Positions 55,150-64,000 of a DNA stretch of 64,000 nucleotides are shown piece by piece (the stretch's first letter is position 1; each line of letters begins with the position of its first letter). This DNA comes from Micromonospora violae (GTDB lineage: Bacteria > Actinomycetota > Actinomycetes > Mycobacteriales > Micromonosporaceae). The notes beneath the pieces are model-generated. The model ran no database searches, was not told the DNA's origin, and saw nothing but the letters and a program-made list of their open reading frames with translations. Both the position numbers and the translations under genes were made by a program. The stretch is from contig NZ_SHKK01000001.1 of assembly GCF_004217135.1 (NCBI RefSeq), positions 6,944,001 to 7,008,000 on the forward strand. The letters run 5' to 3'.

Positions 55150-56142
55150 TTAGGGGGTGGGTTGGGGGAGGGTGAGGGTGGCTTGGACGGGGCGGTGGTC
55201 GCTGCCGGGTAGGGCGAGCACCTGCACCGAGCGGACCGCTATCCGGTGGTCGACCAGTACGTGGTCGATGGTGACCGGTGGGATGAGGTCGCCGTCGTAC
55301 GGGCCCCAGGTGCCGGTCAGGCCCTGCCCGGTGGCGTCGGCGGCGTCGACGTAGCCGGTGCGCAGCAGGGCCCGCAGTGGACTGTGGTCGAGGGTCGCGT
55401 TGAAGTCCCCGGCGAGGATCCGCAGACCGCCGTCCGGGGTGGCGGGTGGTTGGGCGGTCAGGTCGGTGCGCCAGGCGCCCACCTGGTCCACCGCGTACGG
55501 CGCGGACGGGTGGGCCGACTCGACGCGGACCGGGGGTCCGCCGGGGACGGACACCGTGGCGTACGCCTGGGTGAAACCCCAACCGTCGAGGTTGCGCCGG
55601 ACGCCGACGTCGGTGATCGGCCACCGCGAGTAGAGCCCGGAGCCGGTGGTGCCGACCTCTGGGTTGAGTTGCCGGTGCGGCAGCAGTGTGTCGAGGCCGA
55701 GCCGATCCAGGGCGGCCTGCGCGTCCGGAGTGAACTCCTGCACGGTGAGCACGTCCACCTGGTGCTGCCGGACCAGTTCGACAAGCGTCCGCGCGTCGCC
55801 GGCGCCGGCGAGCAGATTGGCCGTGAGCAGCCGTACGGTCGGCCCGGCTGCCGCCGGTTGCGGGCTGGCCAGCGCACGGGGTGCGACCGTGCCGAGCAGT
55901 GCGACCGCCGCCAGCGCCGCGAGCGCCGCCGGCCACCAGCGCCGCAGGGCGAGCGCGAGGGCCAGGACGAGCACGCTGACGCCCGCGACGTACGGCGTGA
56001 AGGCGAGCGCCTGCACCAACGGCCCGTGGTCCAGGCCGAGCAGCCGGGCTGCCGCCCAGAGGGCGGTGGGCGTGACGGCAAGCCAGCAGAGCGCTGTGCG
56101 CAGCCGTGCGTTTCGCGGTGCGGGTGGCGCGTCGACGATCAC
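55150..56142 (-). CDS. Membrane protein with endonuclease/exonuclease/phosphatase fold
   Basis: In this 330-residue protein the first ~90 residues contain three hydrophobic helices. The EEP catalytic domain follows: LLTANLLAG, the Glu in LTVQEFTPDA, AGDFNATLDHSPL and the final GSDHRPVQATL with the catalytic Asp-His. It sits outside or at the membrane and could act on DNA, lipids or phosphate esters. The GTG at 56142 is seven bases after TACGAT and has no ribosome binding site. It converges with cimA across repeat 3. Confidence 0.87.
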   Translation of the reverse strand: MIVDAPPAPRNARLRTALCWLAVTPTALWAAARLLGLDHGPLVQALAFTPYVAGVSVLVLALALALRRWWPAALAALAAVALLGTVAPRALASPQPAAAGPTVRLLTANLLAGAGDARTLVELVRQHQVDVLTVQEFTPDAQAALDRLGLDTLLPHRQLNPEVGTTGSGLYSRWPITDVGVRRNLDGWGFTQAYATVSVPGGPPVRVESAHPSAPYAVDQVGAWRTDLTAQPPATPDGGLRILAGDFNATLDHSPLRALLRTGYVDAADATGQGLTGTWGPYDGDLIPPVTIDHVLVDHRIAVRSVQVLALPGSDHRPVQATLTLPQPTP

Positions 56143-56149
56143 GACGATG

Positions 56150-56155
56150 ATCGTA
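56150..56155 (-). promoter_or_regulatory. Putative -10 box of a leaderless promoter
   Basis: On the minus strand TACGAT is followed by seven bases and the GTG at 56142. Confidence 0.5.
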
Positions 56156-56252
56156 GTCGGGCCCGGTCACACCATTTCATGAACGGTGATGCGCTCACAT
56201 TTCGCAATTATCTGACGGGTGGATGACACCCCCGAAAAAGCGAGATCAACTA

Positions 56253-56282
56253 TTGACTGACAGCTTTTTCCGGTGCTACGTT
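56253..56282 (+). promoter_or_regulatory. Putative promoter of the small secreted protein gene
   Basis: TTGACT (56253-56258) and TACGTT (56277-56282) are 18 bases apart in an AT-rich stretch. It would give a 5' untranslated region of about 190 bases before the ATG at 56483. Confidence 0.6.
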
Positions 56283-56289
56283 CCTCGTG

Positions 56290-56482
56290 GTTTAGACGAC
56301 GCAACTCTGAGTAGTAATCCCAGCTCAGAGGGGATGCAGATCGCTGAAAAGCAATCTTGACGGGGTGGTGGTGAAACAGCTTTCCCCCGATCCAGCTGTC
56401 GTTGTACGCCTCATTATGGGCAGTCATCCGTCCCGCCCCGCGGGTCGGCCGAATTTACACGGTCACACAAGGGGGACCTGTC
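56290..56482 (+). promoter_or_regulatory. Long structured 5' leader, unidentified
   Basis: The leader contains CTCTGAG/CTCAGAG (56305-56311 with 56324-56330) and GATCGC/GCAATC (56339-56344 with 56351-56356, one mismatch). It also has two mutually exclusive stems near 56362-56398 (GGGG/CCCC against CAGCT/AGCTG). I do not recognise a known riboswitch. The 340-base gap 56143-56482 otherwise has no convincing gene. Confidence 0.35.
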
Positions 56483-56992
56483 ATGAGCACATCCTTCCGA
56501 CGTAAGGCGGCGGCGGTCACATTCGCCGTCCTGGCGCTCAGTCTGGCCGGCGGGGGCATCGCCCTCGCCCAGCCGTCGGCGAAGGCGCCGCAGGAGGCCG
56601 TCCAGCCGGCGGCCCGCGCCTCGAACTCTCAGCCGCCGGTCACCGCCGAGTCGGCGCGCAAGGCGAAGGCCGCGCTGAAGGCCGGTGCGGCCACCACGTT
56701 GGTGGCCACCAACGTCTTCACCGTCGTCAACTCCAACGGCACCAAGGCGCGTGGCACCGGCACCGTGATCAAGTACGGCCCCGGCCAGTACGAGGTGCAG
56801 TTCGGCTACGTCGTCTCGGCTGGCGCCTTCCTGGCGACCATCTCCCGGGCCGACGCCTGCTGCATCCCGCCCGCCGGTGAGATCTCGGTCGCTCCACGGC
56901 TGAGCACGCCCAACGCGGTGTTCATCCAGACCCGCAACTCGGCCGGAACCCCGGCCGACCTGGGCTTCACACTGCTCACCCACACTCCCTGA
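56483..56992 (+). CDS. Small secreted protein of unknown function
   Basis: This 169-residue protein has a clear Sec signal peptide (basic SFRRKAAAV, a hydrophobic core, then ALAQPSA for cleavage). A charged Ala/Lys-rich region (ESARKAKAALKAGAATT) and a beta-rich domain with adjacent cysteines (DACCIPP) follow. No family is recognised. The ATG at 56483 has an AGGGGGA box. A long AT-rich leader precedes it, and a terminator hairpin at 57006-57038 follows. Confidence 0.8.
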   Translation: MSTSFRRKAAAVTFAVLALSLAGGGIALAQPSAKAPQEAVQPAARASNSQPPVTAESARKAKAALKAGAATTLVATNVFTVVNSNGTKARGTGTVIKYGPGQYEVQFGYVVSAGAFLATISRADACCIPPAGEISVAPRLSTPNAVFIQTRNSAGTPADLGFTLLTHTP

Positions 56993-57005
56993 CCGAACCG
57001 GCAGA

Positions 57006-57038
57006 AACGGCCCCCGCGCCTCGTGCGCGAGGGCCGTT
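57006..57038. terminator. Terminator hairpin
   Basis: AACGGCCC (57006-57013) and CGCGC (57015-57019) pair with 57025-57029 and 57031-57038, with one C-A mismatch and a five-base loop. Confidence 0.7.
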
Positions 57039-57213
57039 CCCGGTTGTGCCGGTCGCGGCCCGCGTGGCCCATCCCGGGACCGTTGTGCTCTCCTCGGCGG
57101 GCTCGCGTCGGTCGTCACCCTTTCGCGCATCCCATCCCTGTTCGGCATGCTCCGGGCCGGTCCGGGCCGCACAATCCCACGTTTGCCGAGCGTGTGCCCG
57201 GGAAGCAAGCACC

Positions 57214-58259
<1,046 letters not shown>

Positions 58260-58263
<4 letters not shown>

Positions 58264-59273
58264 GACGCGCGCCCGCCGCGCCCGCCGACCCCGGTCTGGC
58301 CGAGCTGGCCCCGGACCAGCGTCTGCGCCGCCTGGAGTTGACCGTCACGCGTCGACTGAATGGCCTCCTGCACGGTCAGTACCGTGGTCTGCTGCCCGGT
58401 CCGGGCAGCGAACCGGCCGGCAGCCGTGAGTACCGGCCGGGCGAGGACGAGGTCCGCCGGATGGACTGGGCGGTCACGGCCCGCACCGCCGTGCCGCACG
58501 TCCGGCAGGTCGACGCCGACCGGGAACTCACCACCTGGCTGCTCGTCGACGGCAGCGCCAGCATGGAGTTCGGCACCGCCGAGCTGGACAAACGGGAACT
58601 GGCGGTAGCCGCCGTCGCGGCGGTCGGTTTCCTGACCGCGGGCGTCGGCAACCGCCTCGGCGCCCAGGTGCTCCGCGCCGACGGGGTACGCCGATTCCCG
58701 GCCCGCAGCGGGCGTACCCATCTGCTGGCGCTGCTGCGCGCGCTGCTCGCCGCCCCGCGTGCCACCGCGCCCACCGACCAACCGGGGCGCGGGCCGACGC
58801 CCCGACCAGCCGATCTGGCGGACGGGCTCGACGCGCTGCACCGGATCGCGAACCGGCGTGGACTCGTCGTGGTGGTCTCCGACTTCCTCGACGGGCTGCC
58901 CGACGACCCGAGCCGGGCCGCGCCCTGGGAGCGGACCATGCGCCGGCTGGCCGTCCGACACCAGGTGTTGGCGATCGAGGTGACCGACCCGCGTGAGCTG
59001 GAACTACCGGACGTCGGCCTGATCACGCTGGTCGACCCGGAGACCGGTCGGCACCGCGAGGTGTGCACATCGGACCGTGGCCTGCGGTTGCGGTACGCCG
59101 AGGCCGCCGCCGCCCAGCGCGACCAGGTCCACCAGGCCCTGCGTCGCAGTGGGGCCACCCACCTCCCGCTGCGCACCGACGGGGACTGGAGCGCGGACAT
59201 CGTCCGACACGTGCACGCCCAGCGTCGGCTGGCCGCCGCGCCGGTCGGCCAGCCCCGGGGAGGTGCCGCGTGA
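58260..59273 (+). CDS. DUF58 domain protein
   Basis: This 337-residue protein carries the DUF58 core SREYRPGEDEVRRMDWAVTA with VPHVRQVDADRELTTWLLVD, and a VWA-like continuation with DGSASM. It is cytoplasmic with no strong membrane segment. It is the usual partner of MoxR. ATGA overlap with MoxR and GTGA overlap with the VWA gene show a translationally coupled operon. Confidence 0.9.
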
Positions 59274-60229
59274 GCTGGCAGTCGCCGCTGCGACTCTGGC
59301 TGCTGCTCGGCGTGCTCGCCCTGGTCGTCGCGTACCTGGTGATGCAGCGGCGACGCAGCCGCTACGCGGTCCGCTTCACCAACCTGCGGCTGCTGGACCG
59401 GGTGGCGCCGGAGCGGCCCGCCTGGCGGCGGCACGTACCGGCCGGGCTCTTCCTGGCCATGCTCGCGCTGCTCGTGGTCGGCTTCGCCCGCCCGAGCGCC
59501 GAGGTCCGGGTGCCCCGGGAACGGGCCACCGTGATGGTGGCGGTGGACGTCTCCACCTCGATGCTCGCCACCGACGTCGAACCGGACCGGCTTGCCGCGG
59601 CGAAACAGGCTGCCCGACGCTTCGTCGAGGGCCTGCCCGACGAGTTCAACGTGGGTCTCGTCGCGTTCGCCGGCAGCGCGGCGGTGCTGGTGCCCCCGGG
59701 CACCGACCGGGACGCCCTCGACGAGGGGATCGGTCGGCTCGCCGAGGGCATCACCGGCGTGCAGGGCACCGCGATCGGCGAGGCCATCAACACCTCGCTC
59801 GGCGCGGTCAAGAGCCTGGACAGCGAAGCCGCGAAGGCACCGCCGCCGGCCCGGATCATCCTGCTCTCCGACGGCGCCAACACCTCCGGGATGGACCCGA
59901 TGGAGGCGGCGGCGGAGGCGGTGACCGCGGAGGTGCCGGTGCACTCGATCTCGTTCGGCACGCCGTCCGGGTTCGTCGACCGAGGCGGACGGCCGATCCA
60001 GGTGCCGGTCGACGGGCAGACCCTCCGGGCGGTCGCCGAGGAGACCGGCGGGATGTTCCACGAGGCCAGCACCACCGACGAACTGCGCGCCGTCTACGAC
60101 GACATCGGCAGCTCGGTCGGCTACCGCACCGAGCGGCAGGACGTCTCGGCCCGGTTCATCGGCCTCGGACTGGTGTTCGCGATGGGTGCCGCCGCCGGCT
60201 CGATGCGCTGGTTCTCCCGGCTGCCCTGA
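59270..60229 (+). CDS. VWA-domain membrane protein (BatA-like)
   Basis: In this 319-residue protein two N-terminal membrane helices frame the first 80 residues. A von Willebrand A domain with an intact metal site follows (DVSTSM, then a Thr in GVQGTAIGEA and LLSDGANTSG). A hydrophobic C-terminus (FIGLGLVFAMGAAAG) adds a third helix. It probably works with MoxR and the DUF58 protein in cell-envelope or stress functions. It starts at a GTG that overlaps the previous stop. Confidence 0.9.
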   Translation: MSWQSPLRLWLLLGVLALVVAYLVMQRRRSRYAVRFTNLRLLDRVAPERPAWRRHVPAGLFLAMLALLVVGFARPSAEVRVPRERATVMVAVDVSTSMLATDVEPDRLAAAKQAARRFVEGLPDEFNVGLVAFAGSAAVLVPPGTDRDALDEGIGRLAEGITGVQGTAIGEAINTSLGAVKSLDSEAAKAPPPARIILLSDGANTSGMDPMEAAAEAVTAEVPVHSISFGTPSGFVDRGGRPIQVPVDGQTLRAVAEETGGMFHEASTTDELRAVYDDIGSSVGYRTERQDVSARFIGLGLVFAMGAAAGSMRWFSRLP

Positions 60230-60267
60230 CCGCCGCGCACAACCGACGTCGACCGTGAGGAGTACGT

Positions 60268-61122
60268 ATGGCAGTGCAGACCGGACTGGGCGAACCGCGC
60301 GGTCCCTGGTTCATCTCGCCGGAACTCGACCCGGACGGGCGCGGGTGGTGGGACGCGCCCGAACGCGACCCGGGCGGGCGACGGCCCCGGCGGCTGCTCG
60401 CCGCGCTGGCCGTGGTGGCGCTCTCCACCATCTCCGGTGCCGTCGCCGGCGGCGTGGTGGCCGGCCGGGACGGGGCTGGGGGCCCGGCCGCGGCGTCCGC
60501 CGCCCCGGTGCCCGCCGAGCTGGTGACCGCGGCCTCGAAGACCGTACCCGGGGTGGTGTCGGTGCTGGCCGGCGGCGCGACCAGCGGATCGGCGACCGGT
60601 TCCGGCTTCGCCGTGGACGACCAGCAGCACCTGATCACCAACGACCACATCCTGGCCAAGGGGGGTGGCGGGCCGGTGACCGTGGAGCTGCCCGACGGCC
60701 GCCGGTTCGCCGCCGAGGTGGTCGGACGGGAGCCACGCAGCGACCTGGCCGTGCTGAAGGTGCCCGCGTCCGCCGGTCTCACCCCACTGCCCCTGGCCAA
60801 GCCCGGCGCGACCCGGGTCGGTGAACCGGTGCTCGCGGTGGGTTCGCCGCTCGGTCTGGCCGGGACGGTCACCGCCGGCATCGTCAGCGCGTTGGACCGC
60901 CAGGTGCGGCTCGGCAACAACCGGCACAGCGCGGTGCAGACCGACGCGTCCATCAACCCGGGCAACTCGGGTGGGCCACTGGTCAACGCGCGCGGCGAGG
61001 TGGTCGGGGTGAACACCGCCATCGCCACCATCGATGGGAACGGATCGATTGGCATCGGGTTCGCCATCCCGATCGACCAGGTGCAGCAGACCGCCGACAC
61101 GATCATCGGCAAGGGCGGCTGA
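60268..61122 (+). CDS. Membrane-anchored trypsin-like serine protease (HtrA-type, no PDZ)
   Basis: This 284-residue protein has a cytoplasmic N-terminus, one membrane helix (LLAALAVVALSTISGAVAGG) and an extracytoplasmic S1C protease domain. The triad is His in LITNDHIL, Asp in RSDLAVLKV and Ser in NPGNSGGPLVN. Most HtrA proteins carry one or more PDZ domains after this; here the protein ends right after the protease. The ATG at 60268 has a GAGGAG box, 38 bases after the VWA gene, so it may be read with that operon. Confidence 0.9.
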   Translation: MAVQTGLGEPRGPWFISPELDPDGRGWWDAPERDPGGRRPRRLLAALAVVALSTISGAVAGGVVAGRDGAGGPAAASAAPVPAELVTAASKTVPGVVSVLAGGATSGSATGSGFAVDDQQHLITNDHILAKGGGGPVTVELPDGRRFAAEVVGREPRSDLAVLKVPASAGLTPLPLAKPGATRVGEPVLAVGSPLGLAGTVTAGIVSALDRQVRLGNNRHSAVQTDASINPGNSGGPLVNARGEVVGVNTAIATIDGNGSIGIGFAIPIDQVQQTADTIIGKGG

Positions 61123-61220
61123 GCTGGCCGAACGCCCCCACAGGGGGTGCCACTGTCAGATATCCGGCCCGACAGCATCGGACCATGGAAATATTACGCT
61201 CGGTGTGAATACTGGCGGAG

Positions 61221-61517
61221 GTGGAGCGTCCTCTTCTCACGGTCCTCCTGCTGGTGGGCCTGGTCATCGGATGTGCAGTGGGGTCGGCGTACGCCCGGGC
61301 ACGACGCGGGTGGAACGATTACCAGACCGTCAAGAAATCGGTGCCGGGCGCCCGTCGGGGCGCCTGGTCGTTGATCCGTGCCGTGGCCGTGAAAGCCGCG
61401 GTCATCGGGCTGTTGCTCTTCGGCGCGGTGGCGTACGCGGCGGTCGGCTCCGACGAGGAGACCGCCGGCCCGGTGCCCAGCCAGTCCCCGACCCGGAGCG
61501 AGCCTCCGCACCGATGA
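61221..61517 (+). CDS. Small two-helix membrane protein
   Basis: This 98-residue protein has hydrophobic helices at about residues 4-23 and 55-76, a basic loop between them (ARARRGWNDYQTVKKSVPGA) and a polar tail. No family is recognised. The GTG at 61221 directly abuts GGAG; an AATACT box seven bases upstream could mean a leaderless start. It lies between the protease and arfB genes. Confidence 0.65.
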   Translation: MERPLLTVLLLVGLVIGCAVGSAYARARRGWNDYQTVKKSVPGARRGAWSLIRAVAVKAAVIGLLLFGAVAYAAVGSDEETAGPVPSQSPTRSEPPHR

Positions 61518-61539
61518 CCTCCGGCGGGTCGTCGCGGGT

Positions 61540-61545
61540 TAGCCT
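61540..61545 (+). promoter_or_regulatory. Putative -10 box of a leaderless promoter
   Basis: TAGCCT is followed by six bases and the GTG of arfB at 61552. No ribosome binding site is present. Confidence 0.5.
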
Positions 61546-61551
61546 CAGGGC

Positions 61552-61977
61552 GTGGACGACGGACTGCGGGTGACCGACCGGTGGGTCGTCCCCGCCGGGG
61601 AGTTGCGGGAGCGCTTCTCCCGCTCGTCGGGGCCCGGCGGGCAGGGCGTCAACACCGCCGACTCCCGGGTCGAGCTGAGCTACGACCTGGCCAACTCCCC
61701 GGCCGTGCCCGACTGGCTGCGGTCGCGGGTGCTGGCCCGGCTGGCCAACCGCCTCGTCGACGGGGTGCTGACCATCGCCGCCAGCGAGCACCGGGCCCAG
61801 TTGGCCAACCGGGAGGCGGCCCGGGCTCGGATGACCGCCCTGCTGCGGGAGGCCGCCGCACCTCCGCCGCCGACCCGCCGACCGACCCGGCCGTCCCGTG
61901 GGGCCAAGGAACGCCGGCTGGCCGAGAAGAAACGTCAGTCCCAGCGCAAACGCGACCGCCGCGCCGACGGCGACTGA
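61552..61977 (+). CDS. arfB: Ribosome-rescue peptidyl-tRNA hydrolase (ArfB/YaeJ)
   Basis: This 141-residue protein has the release-factor GGQ motif in SRSSGPGGQGVNTADSRVEL and the basic C-terminal tail (RGAKERRLAEKKRQSQRKRD) that enters the empty mRNA channel of stalled ribosomes. It hydrolyses peptidyl-tRNA on non-stop complexes. The codon-recognition domains of full release factors are absent, as expected. The GTG at 61552 is preceded only by a -10-like box. Confidence 0.92.
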   Translation: MDDGLRVTDRWVVPAGELRERFSRSSGPGGQGVNTADSRVELSYDLANSPAVPDWLRSRVLARLANRLVDGVLTIAASEHRAQLANREAARARMTALLREAAAPPPPTRRPTRPSRGAKERRLAEKKRQSQRKRDRRADGD

Positions 61978-62008
61978 CCCGACAGCCTGTGGCGGAGGAG
62001 GCGGGCGC

Positions 62009-62731
62009 GTGCGATTCGAGCATCGCGAAACCGAGACGGATGCCAGCATCGTCGACCGGGTGTGGCGTACCTCCAGCGATGCCGAGGACACCATGACCTC
62101 CGCGGCGCGCACCTGCTGCCAATTGATCCTCACGCGCAGGCAGGGGCGCCTGCTCGTCAGCCTGCGCGGGCCGGAGACCAGGGCCACCACCGCCACGGTT
62201 CCGCCCGACGCCGAGTTCCTCGGGATCCGGCTCACCCTCGGCACCGTACTGCGGCCGTACCCCGCATCCTCGATCGTCGACGGGTACGCGCCGTTACCCG
62301 TGACGGACTCGGGCCGGGTGGTCATCGGCGGCGAGGACTGGGAAGCGCCGACCTACGAGAACGTCGAGCAGTTCGTCCGGCGATTGCGCGACGCCGGTCT
62401 GCTGGCGCGATCAACTCTGCGGGTCGACGAGCAACCCGCCGGGCACCCCGAGGGTCACCCCTCTCGACGAACTCTGCAACGCCGGTACCGCGCGGTCACC
62501 GGCCTCTCGCACACCGCCGTGACGCAGATCGACCGCGTGAACACCGCGGCCACGATGCTGCGCGAAGGGCTCGGCTGGCCCGCTGTCGTCGAGGCGCTCG
62601 GGTACTTCGACCAGGCTCACCTCGCACACGCGCTGCGGCGCTATGTCGGGCGTACCGCGCGGGCACTCCAGGGAGGCGACGACGCGGCCATGTCGTTCCT
62701 GTACAAGATCTGCCCACGGCCGGGCAGCTAA
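62009..62731 (+). CDS. AraC-family transcriptional regulator
   Basis: This 240-residue regulator has an N-terminal cupin-like region (DAEFLGIRLTLGTVLRPYPA) and a C-terminal helix-turn-helix pair (RRTLQRRYRAVTGLSHTAVT and YFDQAHLAHALRRYVG). It lies directly upstream of, and on the same strand as, a RibD-type reductase, its likely target. The GTG at 62009 has a GGAGGAGG box seven bases upstream. Confidence 0.87.
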   Translation: MRFEHRETETDASIVDRVWRTSSDAEDTMTSAARTCCQLILTRRQGRLLVSLRGPETRATTATVPPDAEFLGIRLTLGTVLRPYPASSIVDGYAPLPVTDSGRVVIGGEDWEAPTYENVEQFVRRLRDAGLLARSTLRVDEQPAGHPEGHPSRRTLQRRYRAVTGLSHTAVTQIDRVNTAATMLREGLGWPAVVEALGYFDQAHLAHALRRYVGRTARALQGGDDAAMSFLYKICPRPGS

Positions 62732-62786
62732 CCTCCGCAGGCCGCTGCCCAGCGGCCGTCCCTGACCGGGTATTCGGAGGTGCACA

Positions 62787-63446
62787 GTGCTGCTCAGCGT
62801 CAACGTCTTCGTCAGCCTCGACGGCGTGATGCAAGGACCGGGAGCCCCCGACGAGGATCGCTCGGGCGGCTTCGACCGTGGCGGATGGCTTGTCCCGCAC
62901 GCGTCGGCGGCCACCAGTGAGGTCGTCGAGGGCTGGTTCCGTGAGGCGGACGCGTTCCTCTTCGGCCGCACCAGCTACGGCCTGCTCGGCGGGTACTGGC
63001 CGAAGGTCACCGCCACCGACGACCTGATCGCCACCCAGCTGAACACGCTGCCGAAGTACGTCGTCAGCGAGACGCTGACGGACGACGAGGCCGACTGGAA
63101 CCCGACGACGGTCCTCCGTGGCGGTGTCGTCGACGACGTGCGCCAGCTCAAGGAGCTGCCCGGCCGGGAACTCCAGGTGCACGGCAGCTGGCAGCTCGTG
63201 CAGGCGCTGCACCAGGCCGGACTCGTCGACGTCTACCGGCTGCTCCAGTACCCGGTCGTCGTCGGTGCCGGCAAACGCCTGTTCCCGGACGGATCGCTGC
63301 CCGCGACACTCACCAGCCCCGACGGGGGCAGCCGCGTGCTGGCCGGCGGCATCGTGTCGCTGACACTCACCCCGACGACCCTCGGTGCGATCTCCGCAGG
63401 CGCGTACAGCGTGCAGAGCGGACGGTCGACCGCCGTGCCCAGCTGA
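62787..63446 (+). CDS. RibD C-terminal/dihydrofolate reductase-like protein
   Basis: This 219-residue protein has SVNVFVSLDGVMQGPGAPDE, DAFLFGRTSYGLLGGYWP, LQVHGSWQLVQALHQAGLVD and YPVVVGAGKRLFPDG, the RibD_C reductase pattern. It is probably an NADPH-dependent reductase of unknown substrate. The GTG at 62787 follows GGAGG. This is the second AraC-plus-RibD-type pair in the window. Confidence 0.87.
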   Translation: MLLSVNVFVSLDGVMQGPGAPDEDRSGGFDRGGWLVPHASAATSEVVEGWFREADAFLFGRTSYGLLGGYWPKVTATDDLIATQLNTLPKYVVSETLTDDEADWNPTTVLRGGVVDDVRQLKELPGRELQVHGSWQLVQALHQAGLVDVYRLLQYPVVVGAGKRLFPDGSLPATLTSPDGGSRVLAGGIVSLTLTPTTLGAISAGAYSVQSGRSTAVPS

Positions 63447-63487
63447 CCCGACGCATCTGGTCCGCGGCGCGGCGCGGCGGGGCCGGC

Positions 63488-64000
63488 TCAGGCCGGGACG
63501 GCGGCGAGCAGCCGGTCGCGCAGCACCGCGGCCCGCTCGGCGAAGGCGCGCTGCGCCGCCGCGTACTCCGCCCGGCCGTCCGGGGTCTCCACCCGCACCG
63601 GCGGGTAGCCCAGTGCCGCCAGGTCGTACGGGCTGGCCCGCATGTCCAACGTGCGGATGTCCCGGGCCAGGTCGAACGCGTCGGCCACCAGTTCCGACGG
63701 CACCAACGGGGACAGCTTGTACGCCCACTTGTACAGGTCCATGTTGGCGTGCAGGCAGCCCGGCTGCTCGAGCGCGTGCTGCGTCTCCCGGGTCGGGGTG
63801 AGCAGGTTCAGCGGCCGGGCCGGCGGGGTGAAGAACCGGAACGCGTCGAAGTGGCTGCACCGCACGCCCCGCTCCTCGACGACCTCGGCGGTGCGCTCCG
63901 CGCTCAGCCGCAACGGCCAGGCGTTGTGCCGCAACTCCTCCCGGGTCTGCCGGTAGACCATCGCCCACTCGTGCATCCCGAAGCAGCCGAAGTGCGGCGC
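63488..64000 (-). CDS. Partial gene: conserved protein usually annotated as 3-methyladenine DNA glycosylase
   Basis: The C-terminal 170 residues are visible, and the frame continues past the right edge of the window (reads APHFGCFGMHEWAMVYRQ at the edge). Later landmarks are RCSHFDAFRFFTPPARPLN, EQPGCLHANMDLYKWAYKLS and RTLDMRASPYDLAALGY. I associate this sequence with an actinobacterial family often labelled 3-methyladenine DNA glycosylase. The catalytic evidence is outside what I can see. Confidence 0.6.
   Translation of the reverse strand, partial: APHFGCFGMHEWAMVYRQTREELRHNAWPLRLSAERTAEVVEERGVRCSHFDAFRFFTPPARPLNLLTPTRETQHALEQPGCLHANMDLYKWAYKLSPLVPSELVADAFDLARDIRTLDMRASPYDLAALGYPPVRVETPDGRAEYAAAQRAFAERAAVLRDRLLAAVPA

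Noticed and set aside
56167..56427. 86-codon minus-strand ORF in the leader region of the small secreted protein
   Set aside because: It has no ribosome binding site, overlaps a good plus-strand promoter and hairpins, and has no recognisable family.

Overview
The window is very GC-rich, uses GTG starts freely, has many 4-base ATGA/GTGA gene overlaps and several genes with no ribosome binding site. Together with the protein families present (DUF397, DUF3152, SpoIIE phosphatases with GAF domains, a full actinobacterial ilvBNC operon, citramalate synthase, long SerA), this points to a Micromonosporaceae actinomycete, most likely Micromonospora. It looks like chromosomal arm or core sequence. I see no rRNA, tRNA, CRISPR array, transposase or phage structural gene.

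Layout. 1-8.7 kb: a pyruvate dehydrogenase E1-like enzyme, a membrane phosphoesterase, a PQQ-type sugar dehydrogenase lipoprotein, a GAF/SpoIIE phosphatase and a 2-hydroxyacid dehydrogenase. 8.7-18.5 kb: a GGDEF/EAL protein with a lost GGDEF motif, a LacI regulator divergent from a GH2 beta-mannosidase, an orphan AAA ATPase, and an ArsR-SulP pair. 18.5-24.9 kb: a ROK regulator divergent from a six-gene unit (ABC amino acid uptake, L-asparaginase, CutC). 25-28.5 kb: a secreted metalloprotease, a lipoprotein, and an AraC regulator with a RibD-type reductase. 28.8-36.4 kb is the accessory part. It holds a DUF4352 protein, a minus-strand operon of small helical proteins with a probably frameshifted gene, a Nudix hydrolase, an XRE/TPR regulator, and a tightly overlapping operon of a DivIVA-like protein, an unknown protein and a cysteine-rich protein.

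36.4-55 kb is a branched-chain amino acid and serine region: ilvD (minus), then ilvB-ilvN-ilvC, serA, leuB, ilvE and cimA (plus). Interspersed are an intact GGDEF-EAL protein, ApbE, a tyrosine phosphatase, a PRC-barrel protein and ahpC-ahpD. CimA makes citramalate from pyruvate for isoleucine, LeuB can serve both the leucine and citramalate branches, IlvBNCD build the keto acids, and IlvE transaminates them. 55-64 kb: an exo/endonuclease/phosphatase-fold membrane protein, a small secreted protein with a long leader, the MoxR-DUF58-VWA-serine protease cluster, ArfB, a second AraC/RibD-type pair and a partial gene at the right edge.

Most interesting signals: (1) two transcription attenuators of matching design, before ilvB (leader peptide with Leu/Val codons) and before cimA (leader peptide with tandem rare Ile codons), each with a leader ORF starting 7 bases after a CAG..T -10-like box; (2) a family of long intergenic inverted repeats whose outer ends carry the same CGATCATG core while the rest of the arm differs; (3) the 29.7-31.7 kb operon, in which two WXG100-sized helical proteins and a membrane-anchored relative share a C-terminal motif; (4) the 33.7-36.3 kb DivIVA-like/cysteine-rich operon behind a near-perfect palindrome. 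All positions and family calls were read by eye. No database search or folding program was run.
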